From positions 62,001 through 126,000 of the forward strand of contig CAMPDV010000681.1 in NCBI GenBank assembly GCA_946699065.1: a stretch of DNA of 64,000 nucleotides, in the 5' to 3' direction. Under the pieces are notes generated by a model that had not been told where the DNA came from, did no database searches, and saw only the letters and a program-made list of their open reading frames with translations. Source of the DNA: Loxodes magnus. Taxonomy: Eukaryota > Ciliophora > Karyorelictea > Loxodida > Loxodidae. Position 1 is the first letter of the stretch, and each line of letters begins with the position of its first letter. The position numbers were made by a program, and so were the translations under genes. Below are positions 1 to 13,729 of this stretch, piece by piece.

Positions 1-101
1 TTTAAAATCACTGATAAAAATTCCTTTGACATTTACAGACTTTCTATTTTATTTGCTAATTAATAAAAATTAGCAAAACTTAGATAAAAATATTATTTTT
101 A

Positions 102-144
102 TTATAAAGAGCTGCGCACCAACGAGGTGCTACGCGCTCTATAA
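102..144. repeat. GC-rich imperfect hairpin
   Basis: Two 19-nt arms (102-120 and 126-144) pair at 13 of 19 positions around the 5-nt loop AACGA. The core GCGCACC / GGTGCTACGC is strikingly GC-rich in DNA that is otherwise almost all A and T. It lies in the tail of inverted copy C. I found no equivalent in copies A or B. It could be a structured RNA element or a relic of an inserted sequence; no family was recognised. Confidence 0.5.
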
Positions 145-345
145 TCAATCTTATTTATTATTTATTTATAAAAAATTTTAACTTTTTTCCAAACCTTTTA
201 TAAACTTAAAAAAAAACCAAAAAAAATGTTAAAATTCCTATCATAAAAAATAAATTATTTTCTTAAATTTTTATTACTATTACCTATTAGACCTTTTTAA
301 CCTTTTTAGACCATTTTAAATTCTTCATATAATTTTACAAAAATT

Positions 346-385
346 TAGTCCGTTCGAAAAATGTCATATAGTGTAAAACGAAGAG
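346..385 (-). repeat. Conserved tail motif, copy C (single, diverged)
   Basis: On the minus strand this reads as the same motif found three times behind each intact RING-WD40 gene: TTTTACACTATATGACATTT followed by TTCGAACGGACTAAA. The usual GCTCAGCG start is degraded here to CTTCG. It supports the view that the first 3.5 kb is an inverted copy of the same unit. Confidence 0.6.
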
Positions 386-584
386 GAAAAATAAATGTTT
401 AGTTTTTTAAATTTTTACTCTAATAAAAATTAAATTAAATATATGTAAAGAAATTAAAAAAAAATTTACATTTAAAAATAAAACATAATTAAGCAAAATA
501 AAAACAAAATTATAAACACTTTTACATATAAAATAATTTAAAATTTAAAATCTTAAAAAATAAAATCTTAAAAAATAAACTTTT

Positions 585-640
585 ATAGCAGAAATTTTTA
601 TAACAGAAACTTTTATAACAGAAACTTTTATAATTAAAAA
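585..640. repeat. 15-bp tandem repeat, copy C
   Basis: Three to four units of TTTTATAACAGAAAC, which is the reverse complement of the unit GTTTCTGTTATAAAA seen behind genes A (22940-23060) and B (51005-51075). Its position relative to the gene is conserved in all three copies. Confidence 0.6.
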
Positions 641-1064
641 TATTTAAAAACTTTATTAATTATTTTATACTTTACTCTTTACTTTTCTTTTAATTAATAA
701 ATGTTTCATAACTTTCTAAATTATTTTGCTATCATTTTTACACTCTTTATTTATGACCTCCTTAATCTCGTCGCAAAAACTATCTCAATATCTCAAACTA
801 AGTTGAATTGATTATTCTTTACCAATCTTATACTACTTTTAAATTACTTAATCACTTAATTACATAATTAATAGTCCTTTCTAAATTCCTAAATAATTAA
901 CCCATTTTTTTAATGTTTAATTTTATTATTATTTACTACCTTTTCCTTAAATATAATTATATCCCAAAATATAATTATCAAGCATCCCCACATATAATTA
1001 TTAAAAGTTGTAAATATTAAGAAATATAAATACTATTATATAAACATAACTACATATTAACTTA

Positions 1065-1255
1065 TTAATTTAGTAATATTACAATATAGTAGTATAGTAA
1101 TGAAGTAATATAGTAGTAAAGTAGTATATCATATAGTAGTATAATAGTATATCATATTAGTATAGTAGTACATTAGTATAATATTAGTTTAAAATAGTAA
1201 TATAATAAAATAGTAGCATGATAGCATAGTAACATAATAACATAGTAGTATATCA
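1065..1255. repeat. AT-rich simple repeat (TAGTATA-like)
   Basis: This stretch consists of imperfect repeats of TAGTATAGTA and TAGTAATATAG. It occupies the place, just beyond the gene end, where copies A and B carry a TTATACAGT simple repeat. The unit differs, so this is a replacement or independent expansion rather than the same array. Confidence 0.6.
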
Positions 1256-1301
1256 TTATTTCCATTTTTAATATTATTCATTTTATTAATTTATAAGTAA
1301 C

Positions 1302-3474
1302 TCAACTCATAATTCTCTTCTTATTCAACTCACTAAACATTATCAGTTAGGCAATTTCTCAATCTCAATCCATAATCACCATACAAACCATTTCAATCCA
1401 GCTACTTAATTATAAAAATTATTAATTATTAATTACCTATTAACCAGATAGATTAGAATACATTAACCTCTAGATATTTCATCTTCTCAATTCACCAATA
1501 CCATCTCCAGAATAGATTCATCTTCAATCCTATCATATTGCTACCTATCATATTGAAAATCTATTACCACTAAGAGTTAATACACACTAACCAGTTGAGA
1601 AAGACCAGATCTTTATAGTTTTGTCTCGAGATGCTGATACAATATAGTTAGAGTCTAATGAAATAACTACAGATCTAACTGAAGATGAGTGACCTGCTAA
1701 AGTTTTAACACATGGAGAAGTCAGGGAATCTCCAAAAGAACTTTAAAGCTTTTATATCTTAATCGTTGAATCCCCAGGTGTTGATATGATATAGTTAGAA
1801 TCTGGGAAGATAACTACCAAGGTAACAATAGAAATGTGACCTTGCAGAGTTTTGATAAGGGTAGATATTTAATAATTTCAAATCTTAATTGTTTTATCCA
1901 AGAACCAGTGATGATGAAATGAATGTCAGGAGAAAATGTGATTGATTTAATGATTAAGTATGACCATATAGTATTTGAGGATACTCAGTTGTGATATTAG
2001 AAAAATTAGCTTTTCTCAATATACAGTTGATGAACTTTGTATTTCTTAAATTTCATTGATGGAAACTTGAGTTGGTGAAGTCACAATTAGTGAATGTCAT
2101 GTCCGATAAATCTGCTTGAACTAATCTCATGTTAACAAAATTTTATTAAGCAAACTACAAATTCATGTAGTTTAGTATCGTTATCACATTTGATGATACC
2201 TACGATACTTCTTATGATTTTTTTGATAACTCTAACACTTAATTTAATTTATAAGCAAGATTTGTTTTAATCCTTAAGATAATTATAATAAAACTGATGT
2301 TGAAAGTGCTAAGCTTTAGTGATTTAAAGGAGATTACTTCAAAGCTTAAATATCGATATTAGATTGTTATTGTAGTTGGTTTAAGATTTGATTTAACTAA
2401 TTGTACGTAAGGTTATTAAAGTTTATGAAGGCTTGCTTTTTCAAACTAGGTTGTTCTCAAAGTTATTCAATTTATAAGATCTAAACTTAATTTAAAGTTC
2501 TATGATATATTGAAGTAGCTTTTAATCTTTACTTTAAACAATACTAGAAACTTCTTTATTTAATTTAACTGAGATATCTCTTTTTAAATTTGTTACTTAT
2601 GACTTTATTACTTGTCTAAGTTTTAGTGTCTTAAAAAGCATTAACCTTAAAAGAAGAATTAATTCTATTAGTTTTCTTATATTTCTTATTTTTGAAGATC
2701 CAATAATTGGACAAATTTTATTATTGACCTTAACATAAATCTTTTATAACATTTTATTGGCTGAAATAAGATTCTATTAACTACTTGGCTTTTTATTAGG
2801 TCAATAGCTAACCCTATGAACGATCTCTCAGAAAATTGAAGGCATTTAAGAGATATTGCTAAATATTATATCGAAAACTTTAATCATTCAAATTAATATC
2901 AGATTCTTCCTTCATCTCATTGATTTCTCTTAGTATATCTGTGAATTGCTATTAATATTCTTACAATTCTGATTTTGTTGATTTATCTGCTAGCGTTATT
3001 ACTATTATTAAATGTCTAATTACGATAAACGATTCAATAGACTTTTAATTTTATTTATTATTTTTTAATATTATTCTATCAAGATCTTGAATATTCATTA
3101 ATTGCTTACTGACAGATATAATTCTTTTACTAACTAGTCCCATTGATAGTATTCCTTATGGACTATAGCTTATCTTATTTCTAAACTTGTTACTCCTATA
3201 ACCAATCAACTTATTGATTTAACCATATTTAGTCCAATGCTTGTTACTGTTGAGGCAACTAAGGTTATATTGGTTATTGTACCATATATTTTTGTAAATC
3301 CTAAGGACTAATAATAAAGCTTTGGTGGTGATTTCTTCATGTGACCATTCCCGTAAGTTGATATATGGTACTTAGACAGTTGAAACATGAAACGCAGTTG
3401 CAAGGAAGTTACTTGGCTTAAAACTAACCTTAATCGAAAGCATTTCTACAGTTAAGACACTATTACATATCCAT
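1302..3474 (-). pseudogene. Decayed RING-WD40 gene (copy C, inverted)
   Basis: This is a third, minus-strand copy of the RING, Gln-rich, pentapeptide, WD40 gene. The start MDMQQC with CxxC is at 3474-3457, the LPCNC-type RING core follows, and the segment matching the pentapeptide block begins near 2130. Only about four WD blades can be matched (equivalents of blades 1, 4, 6 and 7 of the intact copies); equivalents of blades 2, 3 and 5 are absent. At about 3095-3110 it is one base shorter than copies A and B, which moves the linker out of frame, and further reading-frame disagreements occur downstream. The 5' flank matches the others for only about 100 bp and it lacks the rRNA relic. The tail repeats up to position 1 belong to the same unit. 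It is a host gene relic, not a mobile element. Confidence 0.8.
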
Positions 3475-3599
3475 TTGGAAAAAAATTTGCTTTATTATAT
3501 TGAAACTAATTACAATGAAATAAAAATAAATATATTTAAAATTTAATTATTAAATTTAAAATTTTTAATTATTTCAAATTGATAGTAGAGATCTTCAAA

Positions 3600-6500
3600 A
3601 GGTTTGCTTATAATAATAATGTTGAATTAATGTGATTCTACCATTATTAGGTTTGCCATGCGTCTATTATTAAACTTTAGGTAAAGTTTGACATTGTCTC
3701 TTTTTTAAACGTACATTCTTGATTTTTCTTGATTTTCAGTTATTCTTCCATTAATTCCATTATTGCTTATCCAGTTCAAATCTAGCATTAAGCCTTTTTG
3801 CAATGACATCATTCTTGCTCGAGTTCCATTTTTACTTAATTTTTTATTGTCTTTCTGCTTCTTTGCTGTTTGTGAATCTTTATTTAATTTTCCTCAGATT
3901 TAATTCAATTTTTGTTTTGCTAAATATTCCAACTATTCTTAATGCATTTTTTTCTCTCTAGTTAGTTCCCTGAGTAACTATGTGTGTTCATTGGTACTTG
4001 CTTTGTAGTATTTTCCTATTATTTTTTGTTTAAGTAAAGTTTTGTCTAAATAGCCTCTTCTTCTTATTTATAAAATTCCTTTTTTTGATCATTTATTATT
4101 TGGTTTATTTGCTTTCTTGAAAGCTTTCCTAAAGATTCCGTATTCATTATTCAAATTTGTAGCTTCCTCACACAATATCAAATAGGTCCAGATTTCATTA
4201 AAATTTGAATCCTTAACTATCTCTAAAGTAAATTTATTAAAGTAAGATTTTTCATAGACTTCTGTCATAATCTTCGTAAACATTATTTGTCTTATTTCCC
4301 TTACTAACCTAATCTGCGATTTGCATTTTCAATGGGATGCCTTTCTTTAGAGTTTACGCTGCACCACTAAATTCGTACGTAATCTAAAAATAATAGCATA
4401 TTTCCTATTTTCTATGTATATTATATCTAAGATAATTAGGCAGTCCTTAAATGAAGCTTTCCAATCATTTGTTGCAATAATTAAAATAGGCTCACATGTT
4501 TCCCTTTCGTTCTAAGACTTTTACTCAATTATGAAACTTAATTTACTCCTTTATTTATAATACTATTTTCTTCCATATCAGCTTTTTGGGTAATAATTTC
4601 ATCACTCAGTTATAAAGTTTTCAGTACATTTTTAGAATAAATTTCAAATAAAAATTGTTACTTTTTACTAACCGACACATTCATCTATCTAATATGAGAC
4701 TACGTTTAGGAGTGGCGATATTCTTTAATAATATCATACGTTATCATAGGTAATGTTACAGTTTCACGAATTAGAGTTCATGTTCTATCAATTCATTTTA
4801 CACATAGAAAGGTCAGTCTATTTAAGCTCTCAATGATTTACATTAAGCAATTTCTAATTTATTAAATATGTCATTTACTATTATTTCTTCGATAAATTAT
4901 ATTCACTTCCATGGTTAAATATTTAGTTAATGAGAGCCTTTAAAATCTGTAATGCATTTTAAGGAGTAACGCCTTTTATATTGCTAGCTTGACCAAAATT
5001 CATGCTTACGCTTTCTATATTTCATTAATCTTAATTGTAGATTTTTTTAATAGAAATACTTTCTTGACCTCAGTGTCCTTAAAATTCCTTTACTCTTTCT
5101 ATTGCCATTTCATATATTATTTGCAAAATTTATATTATCTTTATTTTTTTAACATTAACTACATCTGCAATTTTTATATTATTAAGATCACTGTTGTAGC
5201 ATTATCTCTTGTAATTGGCCTGAATTTACCATCATTACAATATCATCTACTTACACTAGTGCTTCCATATATATTTCCTCTGTATATTATGCATATTCTT
5301 TGTTTATAATTATTCCTATTTTATTTTATCTTAGTTAGTTTAGAAGTTTATTGGAATATTGAATAACCTTGGAGATCAAGTGCTACCTAATTTAATTCCT
5401 TTCTCCGTTTAAAACTATTCTGATATTAAATAAATTATTTTAAGCTTAATATCTTCATCCCTGTACAATTCAGTATCTTAATTTCTTACTCAGGTACTTC
5501 AATTTAATTTAGTATCTTTCATATATCTTCTCTTATTATTGAATCAAATGCTTTTTAATATCAATAAATATTACTACTGTCTCTTTATTATTTGCATAAA
5601 TCATTGTAGTTCTTAGATTGAAGATTTTCTATGAACATTATTTACCTAGCTTGAAGTCATATTATAACTCATCGTCACACTCACTCAAATCTGAGTTTAT
5701 TTTGTCCAAATAATCAGAGATCTATGATTTTTACTATACAATTTAAAAGTAAAATCGGCCTATAATTAATAGGGTCTTCCGCTCTGCCTTTTTATGAAAT
5801 AATATAATAAAAAATTCTTTAATTTTGCTTGGCATAATGCCAGATTTATTATTTTTATGTTAATATTGGGGTTAGGCTAACAATCTTATCCCCACCAGCT
5901 CTTATTTTTCCTATTTATATTCTATCAGGATCTACAGCTTTTCATTAGGAGAGCTTTTTAAATAGTACACTAAATTTTCTTTTTGAACTTATATTGTTTA
6001 TATATTCTTATATAAATCTGGTAATCTGCTGCTACAACTTTTATAGAGCTCCTCTCAGCTTTCTTTAAATTCTGCAGATCCATTTCGTTTATTAATGTCC
6101 ATGGTGCACGCTTTCTTTACTTTAATTATTTTTATATTCCCTTTCAAGTTTTTCTTAGGTTTTCTTAATTAATTTAATCAGGAAGATATTTAATTTATTT
6201 TTCACTTTAATATTATTATTAATTTCTTATCATCCTTATCTAATTAGATATTTTACTTATTTCGCCTTCTATTAGAAGTATTTCCTTAGTTTTATAGTTT
6301 TTGCTATATTTAGTATTTTCTCTTTTATTTGTTAAAAGCCATCTATCGCTCTTGGGTTTATTCTGATCATTTGTCATAATATGCTTCGCTATCTAAATTT
6401 TCGAATTAGCTAAGATCTTTTTTCTTGAATCATTCTTTGAATTTCTTGAACCTTTTACTACTTTAATTTTTGGAAGTTTATCCTTTTAATTTATGGGCTT

Positions 6501-8620
6501 TTTCAATATTCTTCCTTTTCTTTTATCTTCTTTATCCTGGCTAATGACTCATATTGGTATCTATAGATAAAATTTTGTGCTGATAATGTTAGCGTGATAT
6601 ATTAATCCGTTAAGAAGTAATTTAATTTGAAATTTCATTTCCTTTATGTTGTGATGAAGATTGGATCTTTCATTCTAAATGATAATATCTCACCAAGTTA
6701 AGTAAGTATTAGCCTGCATTATTCTGCTCTTACTGTAAAAAATGATGTGAATATACGCATTAAAATCCCCTAATATTAAAATTTTTTATTCTTTGCTGTT
6801 AGTTGCTATTGTATTATTATATATTTTCATAAAAGGGTATTAGTTAATCTGAGTCGGATGTTATAGGCGCGTATACGTTTATTAATGCCAGTCAATCATC
6901 AAGCGTTAAACCTATTAATCTTTCCCCCTAAAATAACTCTGTTTGATTGATATACGCTATATCCAATAACTTGGTTTTGCTGTAATTTTATCTTTTCTAT
7001 AAAATGCTACTCTTTTGCTGTGCTTTATACCCAATTTAATTATTGCTCTGAAGCCGTATACGAAATGCATTTCAGCAGTTTGATCCATAAATATTTCTTA
7101 GATCGCCATAATATCTATCTTCTTTTCACATATAATTTGATTAATTCTTCCTTGTTCAATTTTATTCCTCTGGCATTTGCTGCACCTATGTTTAATTCTG
7201 CTTATTTTATTATATTAGTATTTCTTTGTACTTCTCCTTTTCTTAGTTCTCCAGCCTTGCATTTTTAGCTTCCTCTTCTTTAAAAACGTGAAAGCCAAAT
7301 CGGCTTAATGTTTATTATTTTTCCTATAATTATGTCTTAAATTTTATTACACGATACTATCTTTCTTGCCATTATATTTTATTTTTTATCTTTTTTTAGA
7401 CAGCGTTGATTTTATGCTCAGTTACTTCCTGTCATTTTTTCAAGTTTTTTCAGTTTAGCTTTTCCTTGCTTCGTGTTTTACTTTCTGTTTTTATGTGACA
7501 TTGATAATTTTGAATCAGTTTTAATTTTTTTAATTTTATAGTTGAATATCTATTAAATTCTATCTGCTTTAAAATAACTTTAGTATGGCTCAAACTTGCT
7601 GGCTTAGCTAGAAATTCAAAGTGATATTTTATTTGGAGGTTAATCCTCTTCGTTATTCTTCACTTTCTTTTACTTCACTATCTGTTTCTCTTAATAATAA
7701 GGTATTTTATTTCTGATTTGCGAATGCATCAACCTGAATTGTACTTTCTTAGCATTTTTAATTACTTCTTTTAATAATTTTTTTTAGGCATTAATTTGGG
7801 CTATGACCTTTATGGCTACATTTCGTATATTTTCCAATTGATGGATGACTCAAGTAAGAGCTTATATCTCCTTCGCTAACTTATCTGGCTCACTTTCTGC
7901 ATCTTTGATCTTCTTTAATTCTAAATAATTTTTCATTTTCCCATTGGCTTACGCTATACATTTACAGTTCCAATTTCTGTACATACTATTTTCACGTACT
8001 GCTCTAGTTGTGTCTCCACCTGGTTCAAACTTGAATACATGTTAAATATTCAATGAATCTGATATTTCTTGATGTTGTAGATTTTTTCTATATTTCTTTG
8101 CTCTGTTAGTATTACAAAATTTCTGCACTTATATATTTTATTATTCCCGAATTGTATGATTATTTCCTTATTTTTGGATCATATAATACTTATTCCTGTC
8201 TGAAGGATTTTCACACTTTCAATATTTTTACCATGAACGATTTCATCTTCTTACATTTCTGCTAACCTGATACTTTGGTTGCAGTATCTCCCACTGAAAT
8301 AGATAACTCCTAACCTTTTAGCAGTTTTGAGCTGCATATTCTAGTTACCATTTATAGCATTTGCTCGTTATTTTCTTCTTCCATTATAAAGATTTTCACA
8401 GAACTGCTGTTTGAGTTGACGTTCTAAATTACCTACTTTTTTTGATAGATTGCTTATTTTTAAGATTTCAGTCCTCTTTCATTTAATTCCTCCTAGTAAT
8501 TTAAAGTTTTGCGACAGATTCGTTTTTATAAAAATAGTATCAAAGATCTGATTAAACTATAAAGCTCTTTCATACCCTTTTTAAATTTATCAAGCAATCC
8601 TGATCCAGGATTGGCAAGAT
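3600..8620 (-). mobile_element. LINE (APE endonuclease + reverse transcriptase), element a
   Basis: This is a non-LTR retrotransposon read on the minus strand under the Gln/Trp code. The endonuclease motif GDFNAY is at 6753-6770. The RT palm has FIDIKK near 5549-5575, GSTWSPRLFN near 5357-5385 (its Trp is a TGA) and the catalytic VDDIVMM at 5228-5250. Upstream (about 6900-8600) lies a Lys/Gln-rich, coiled-coil-like region that could be ORF1. The 3' end, near 3600-3660, carries a tail (AATAATGGTAGAATCACATT) shared with element c. Reading frames shift between the motif blocks, so it is probably not active. Its 3' end abuts the promoter side of copy C. The boundaries are approximate because no target-site duplication was identified. 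Confidence 0.75.
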
Positions 8621-8639
8621 GCGAAAAGTGGGATTACTA

Positions 8640-9114
8640 CTTGATATAGAGTAATATTGTAATTTGATTTATATATATAATATAATAGTTTTGTAAATAA
8701 AGTATATTAAAGTTTTATTGTCTTAATTTTTATGGTAATTAGATAAAAATAAAAGTTAAAGCATTATAAGTTAAAATATATTAAATTTAGAATAATTAAA
8801 TAAATAACAATATCTTATCTAAAATTATTATACATAAGATATTTAATAAAAATAAAGGTAACATTAGTAAACTAATTTATAAAAAATACTATTTTTACAC
8901 ATATATTTATGTCTGAAAAAATGTAAGAAGATTAAATTAAAAAATAAATGCAATATTTAAATAGTAAAATTTTCCTTTTATATCATATTAAAAAATATAT
9001 TATATAAATAAAGCTATGATATACTAAAATTATAGAATATTAAAATGCTATTATATTTAATTTAATTAAATTAGAAAATAATATAATTAATTAATTCAAA
9101 TTTCATATATTTTT
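8640..9114. other. AT-rich spacer
   Basis: This spacer is nearly pure A/T between two LINEs and contains long A and T runs. Nothing recognisable is present. Confidence 0.5.
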
Positions 9115-11765
9115 ACTATATTTCATATACCTAATAAAAAATCCTTTGCAACTTCCTTCTAAATAAGTTTTATTCAATTTTCTTTAATCATTTTCTTCTT
9201 TGTTTGCTCACTAGAAAAATTATTATTCCAATAATTCTTACACTTGATTGTCATTTTGATCTAAAATTTAAATTCTTCTGCAAAGAAACTTTAATGAAAG
9301 TATTTAATTCTTAAATCAATTTATTAAAGTTATCTTCTAGTAGGGAAGTTAATATTAATGTAATTTTGATTGCAATTTATAGGTTTAATTGAATTGTAAT
9401 TCCTGAAATCATTAAATTCTTCTATTAAATCTTGCAGAGCTTCACACTAAGAAATATGTTAATAGGTATCTTATTCTCCTCAAATGCTAATTTCAGAGTG
9501 TTTTATTTAATAGAGCCTTTATTCAAATAATACTAAAAATTGTAACTAAAGGTACTTAATTTTTTAAATTGATACTATTTCTCAAATCATAGTTTTATTT
9601 AATTTTCATGTTTTTAGTTCTTACTTCTAAAGCAGATATATTCACATTTTTCAGCATTTGTAGTCAATTTAACTCAATCAAATACTTTACATGTGCCCTA
9701 AATTAATTAACTCATATTATCTTTATTAGACAGTAATAAAAATTCATCTGCTTAAGCTTTGGAAGCATATAAATGCTCACAAATTATAAAATCAAATTTT
9801 TTTTAAGCTTTAAATATAAGATTAAAATGCAATACAAGATAATGGTAAGAACTGGATCATGTGAAATTCCTTGTAAAGTTCCATTGCTATAATTAAAATT
9901 TCTAGATAATGTTCCGCCTAAAATAAATCTAACATCTAGATGAGAATAAAACGATTCGAGATAATTTATTAGAGCAAGAGAAAACTTAATTCTTCATAAA
10001 TGTCCAAACAGCAAATCTCTGTTAATGTTATCGTACATTTTTTCTACATCTATAAGAGTAGCTTGAAGATATTTTCCTCTCTCTCATCTTCTGTATAAGT
10101 CAATATTTGATTATTAAGTTCAAACTTGATGTAATGTTTATCTCTTCTTTGAAAATCCTTGCTCTGAAGGATTATGATCTTACTCTCATAAATGTATCCA
10201 AAATTCTTAAGTTATTATTTTATCATATTTTTGAGAATAATATTTATAAGCACACTTGGTCTCCAGTTCTTTCAATTCTCCTTAATCCTTTTTTATAAAC
10301 TGGAATGTTTCTAATTGGTTTGAGCTAGTATGGAATTGTTAGTTTTCTTAACATATAATTCAAAAATTTTAAAAGTATTACATAAAATTCATTACTAGCA
10401 TATTTGAAGAGTTCGGCTTTGATATAATTTGCTTCTGATACTTTATAAATTGCCAATTTCCTGATGGTTTATTTAACTTCTTTTAAATTTGTTAAACTAA
10501 ATTCTTGCTAATAAGGAGCTTTATGTTACAATTCTTTATCTCTTATACATCAATGTTGAATGCTTATTAAAAGCACCACCTTCTCAGTTATTTACAACTT
10601 TAGAAAAAATTTCAGAATCCATATACATATTGTTTCTTATTCTTGGGCTTAGAATTTTTCTTACTTATTAAAACATTTTAGAAGATGATTAGTTTATTAT
10701 TCCTCTATCTTCTTAGGCTTATTTAACCTTGAATTTTCATTTAAAGAATTAATAATCCTGTAAGATAGTTTAGTTATTTAGTAGGCCTAGTAGTAAATAG
10801 CAATTAGGATTAAAAGTTAGCAGAATATACTGATATTAAGTTTCTAAATTTTGTTCTTCTATTAGTTAAAAATAATTTAAGCATCCTTCAAATTTAGCTT
10901 TATATTGAAGTGGTATAGCTAAACTCTAATGGTTATAAGTGTTGAAATAGACTCTAGGAGCAAGAATTGGAGGATTTGTATTGATATTTGAAGTAGTGAA
11001 TTTTAGGAATATTGATCTGTATGAAGTGCAGTGGTTTGTAGAGAAATAGGGGAATTGGTTAATGTTAATGTGATAGTTAGGTATAATATAATAATTGAAA
11101 TAAGTTTTATAGTTTGCTCTACTTCTAAAAATATCAAAACTTTAATCGTTTATTATTTGTAAATCATATTCTTCAATCAATGTTTGTAATCTTTAAGCAT
11201 TATCTTATAAGTTATGTCTATTATTACTTCCATAACCTTATAAAAGAGCATTCAAATCTCCCATTAATATAATAGGATAGTCTCCAACTACATTAAGAAT
11301 AAGATCTAAGTTTGAATATGATTATTCTTTAACTAATATAGGTTTTTCATCTGTTGGCATATAACATGTTGTGAAATAAATATTCTTTATTTTTACTAGT
11401 AGAAACCTATCATCTTATTAAATAAAATCCTCTATTTGTCTCCAATCAACATCTTTAACAATCAACCAAACTCCACCAGCTCTTTCAGTTTCATCACTGT
11501 TTTTATAAAAACTTCTATATCCTTTAATTTATATAGGAGCAAAGTCTTGATGCTGCCAAGTCTCATTGATAGAAAAATTATAAATATTGTAATAATTTGT
11601 AAATTGTTAAATGCTTAATTATTTAGTTCTAATTTCATATTGCAATGCGCTAATTCCAATCTATTTTCACTTACTTCATTAATACAAACTACCATCCATC
11701 CAATGTCTATATGTAAGGGATACCTTTTTCATTTGCTCAATTAATATTTATACTAACCTAATTTA
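9115..11765 (-). mobile_element. LINE of a second family, element b
   Basis: The endonuclease region starts near 11760 on the minus strand with CINEV (11672-11686), then ERAGGVW, then a stretch ending GDYPIILMGDLNAL (GDLNAL at 11245-11262). It reads through several TAA/TAG codons as Gln without a break over more than 100 residues. The RT has DVEKMYDN at 10027-10050 and GTLQGISHDP at 9854-9882. The site expected to be YADD reads AQADEF (9741-9757), so the second catalytic Asp is Glu; this and a frame change nearby suggest decay. The C-terminal part, rich in Lys, Asn and Trp, runs to about 9120. Motif spelling and spacing differ from elements a and c, and the shared 3' tail was not seen, so I treat it as a separate family. 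Confidence 0.75.
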
Positions 11766-12499
11766 TTCTAAACCCTTTACACCATCCTATCATTATCAAA
11801 TTTCCATCATAAAAGCCTTAGGCTAGTGTACTAAATCATATTTAGCATGTAAAAATAATAATTGCAGTGAGAAATTATCTACCATTGTATCGATTTTCCT
11901 AAACCTTTAATTTACTACACTGTGAATGTAATCTATGGAAATGTGTATATCTTTCGAAGCAGAAACTCAGAGTAGCATCTCCTTAGCAATATTTTAAAAC
12001 TTGATTTAGAAAAATGAATGCTATAATAAATTCAAGCATTTGAATCTTTGTCGTAGAAAAGATTCGGATATATAGAAGCTCAAAAATCGAAATTTTTTGA
12101 TAATATAGGGGATTAAGGATAGCTAGTAATTTCAAATGATGTGTATAAGTACAACACAATTAGTAGAACGTAAGAACAGATCTCACAAAATAAATTTCCA
12201 ACTACAAAAAAGTCGATCTGTGGCACCTTATTGAGAAATGTTTCTACATTTTTGGTGGATAAACGATTTCGGGAGAAACCAACGTAATATTATTTTTAGA
12301 TTTAGGATCCAATGTATGATTACTTCTGAACAAAGATTAAGATTTTCCAAGAAAACTCTTTCACTGTAATATTTACGAATAAGGAAATACTCTATACATT
12401 TCATTAGTTATATATTTACATAATTACAATGATAAATAGATTTATTCTTACAATCTGAAAACTTTTTAATTTCTTGAAAAAGTTGAAATATCAAAGAAT

Positions 12500-13660
12500 A
12501 GAGGGATAACAGCTTTAAGCACAGTTGATAATTTTATGGCTATTTACTTAGGATTATTTTGCGGGTTTTACTCTTAAGATGATCTCATATTAATAGATTT
12601 GAAATAATGAAAGGATATTAAAGTCATCAAAGATAGTTAAGAAGATTTTAAGATTGGGATCATGTTTTGACTTATTATAAGTGAATGTTAATGTTTTTTA
12701 TCAGAGTTCTTAAAGGATGTTTCGATATAATTAAAAAGTCAGCAAACTAATTATAAAATTTATGATATTCCTCGATACTGAGTTCTAACTTAACTTTATT
12801 TGAGATGACCTTGTAGCTAAGAACTTACGAAAATGAAAATGGAGAATGTTAATTTTATTCTCATGGTACTTATACAAAATAAAGTAAATAAATAGGATTT
12901 CCTCGTCTACCTGTTTTAAGATGGGATTAGGATATAACTCTCTTACTTCCTTAACTTCTGGAATTCATATATCAAAATATGGTTTATACCAAACTCTTAG
13001 TATTAATTAATAAAATTAGTGAGCATTTCCACAATTGTCCTAACTTATATATCTTGTAATTAAAAGCCTTACCAATATTCCTTCTTTCCAACCAACTATA
13101 AATTATCCTAGCCTTTAAAATTTTTCACGTTTTTATTGTTCTTACTCCGAAAGAACTTTGATAATTTACCATTCTAGCCCATTATAGAATTTTATTCTAT
13201 AAATCGTCAAAATCTTAATCTATTAAGTTAAAATATCTTAAATATCTAGAATTTAATCTTTAATCTAAAGAGATTAAGCATTTCTTACCTTTGAAGAATC
13301 TGAAGTGGTAATTAAGATTATTCTTCTATCTTCTGAGCATAAATATTTACTGCATAGATAAGATTCTGGCTTTTAATGAACTAGTTTGGTGAAGAAGCTG
13401 ATAGTAGATATGCTCAAAAAGAATTTACTAAGAGATAGGCCAACTAAGGAAATGAGGAGAAAATTATACGGTGAAGATCGCTGGATTTACGGATAAAACT
13501 CAATTCTAGTGTCCCATCAAAATTCTCTTATAAGTTCCAGCAAGAAACTCTCATATTTTTAAGTTTATGTCGTAACTAGCCGATACAATTAATTTCTAGT
13601 CACCAGATATCACTACAAATCAAACTCATCCCTAGTTTCCCATCAAAGTTTAGCCTAAAA
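12500..13660 (+). other. Coding-like region of unknown function
   Basis: Reading + strand triplets from about 12522 gives protein-like text (DNFMAIYLGLFCGFYSQDDL, then IDLKQWKDIKVIKDSQEDF). It has balanced residues and few TGA codons. A later part gives HNCPNLYILQLKALPIF, and 13380-13650 gives a further stretch containing KIAGFTDKTQFQCPIK. The frames of these blocks do not agree with one another, so if this was a gene it is broken or interrupted by introns I cannot place. I do not recognise a family. It ends just before the convergent kinase relic. Between 11765 and 12500 I see nothing firm. Confidence 0.3.
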
Positions 13661-13729
13661 GATAAATATTTACCTTTATTTTATTTTTATGCAAGTTAAT
13701 AATTAATAAAGGTTAAGTGAAAGCCTTGA

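Noticed and set aside
4989-5309. Hydrophobic open frame on the + strand
   Set aside because: It is antisense to the RT palm of LINE a; the hydrophobic look is due to AT-rich codons.
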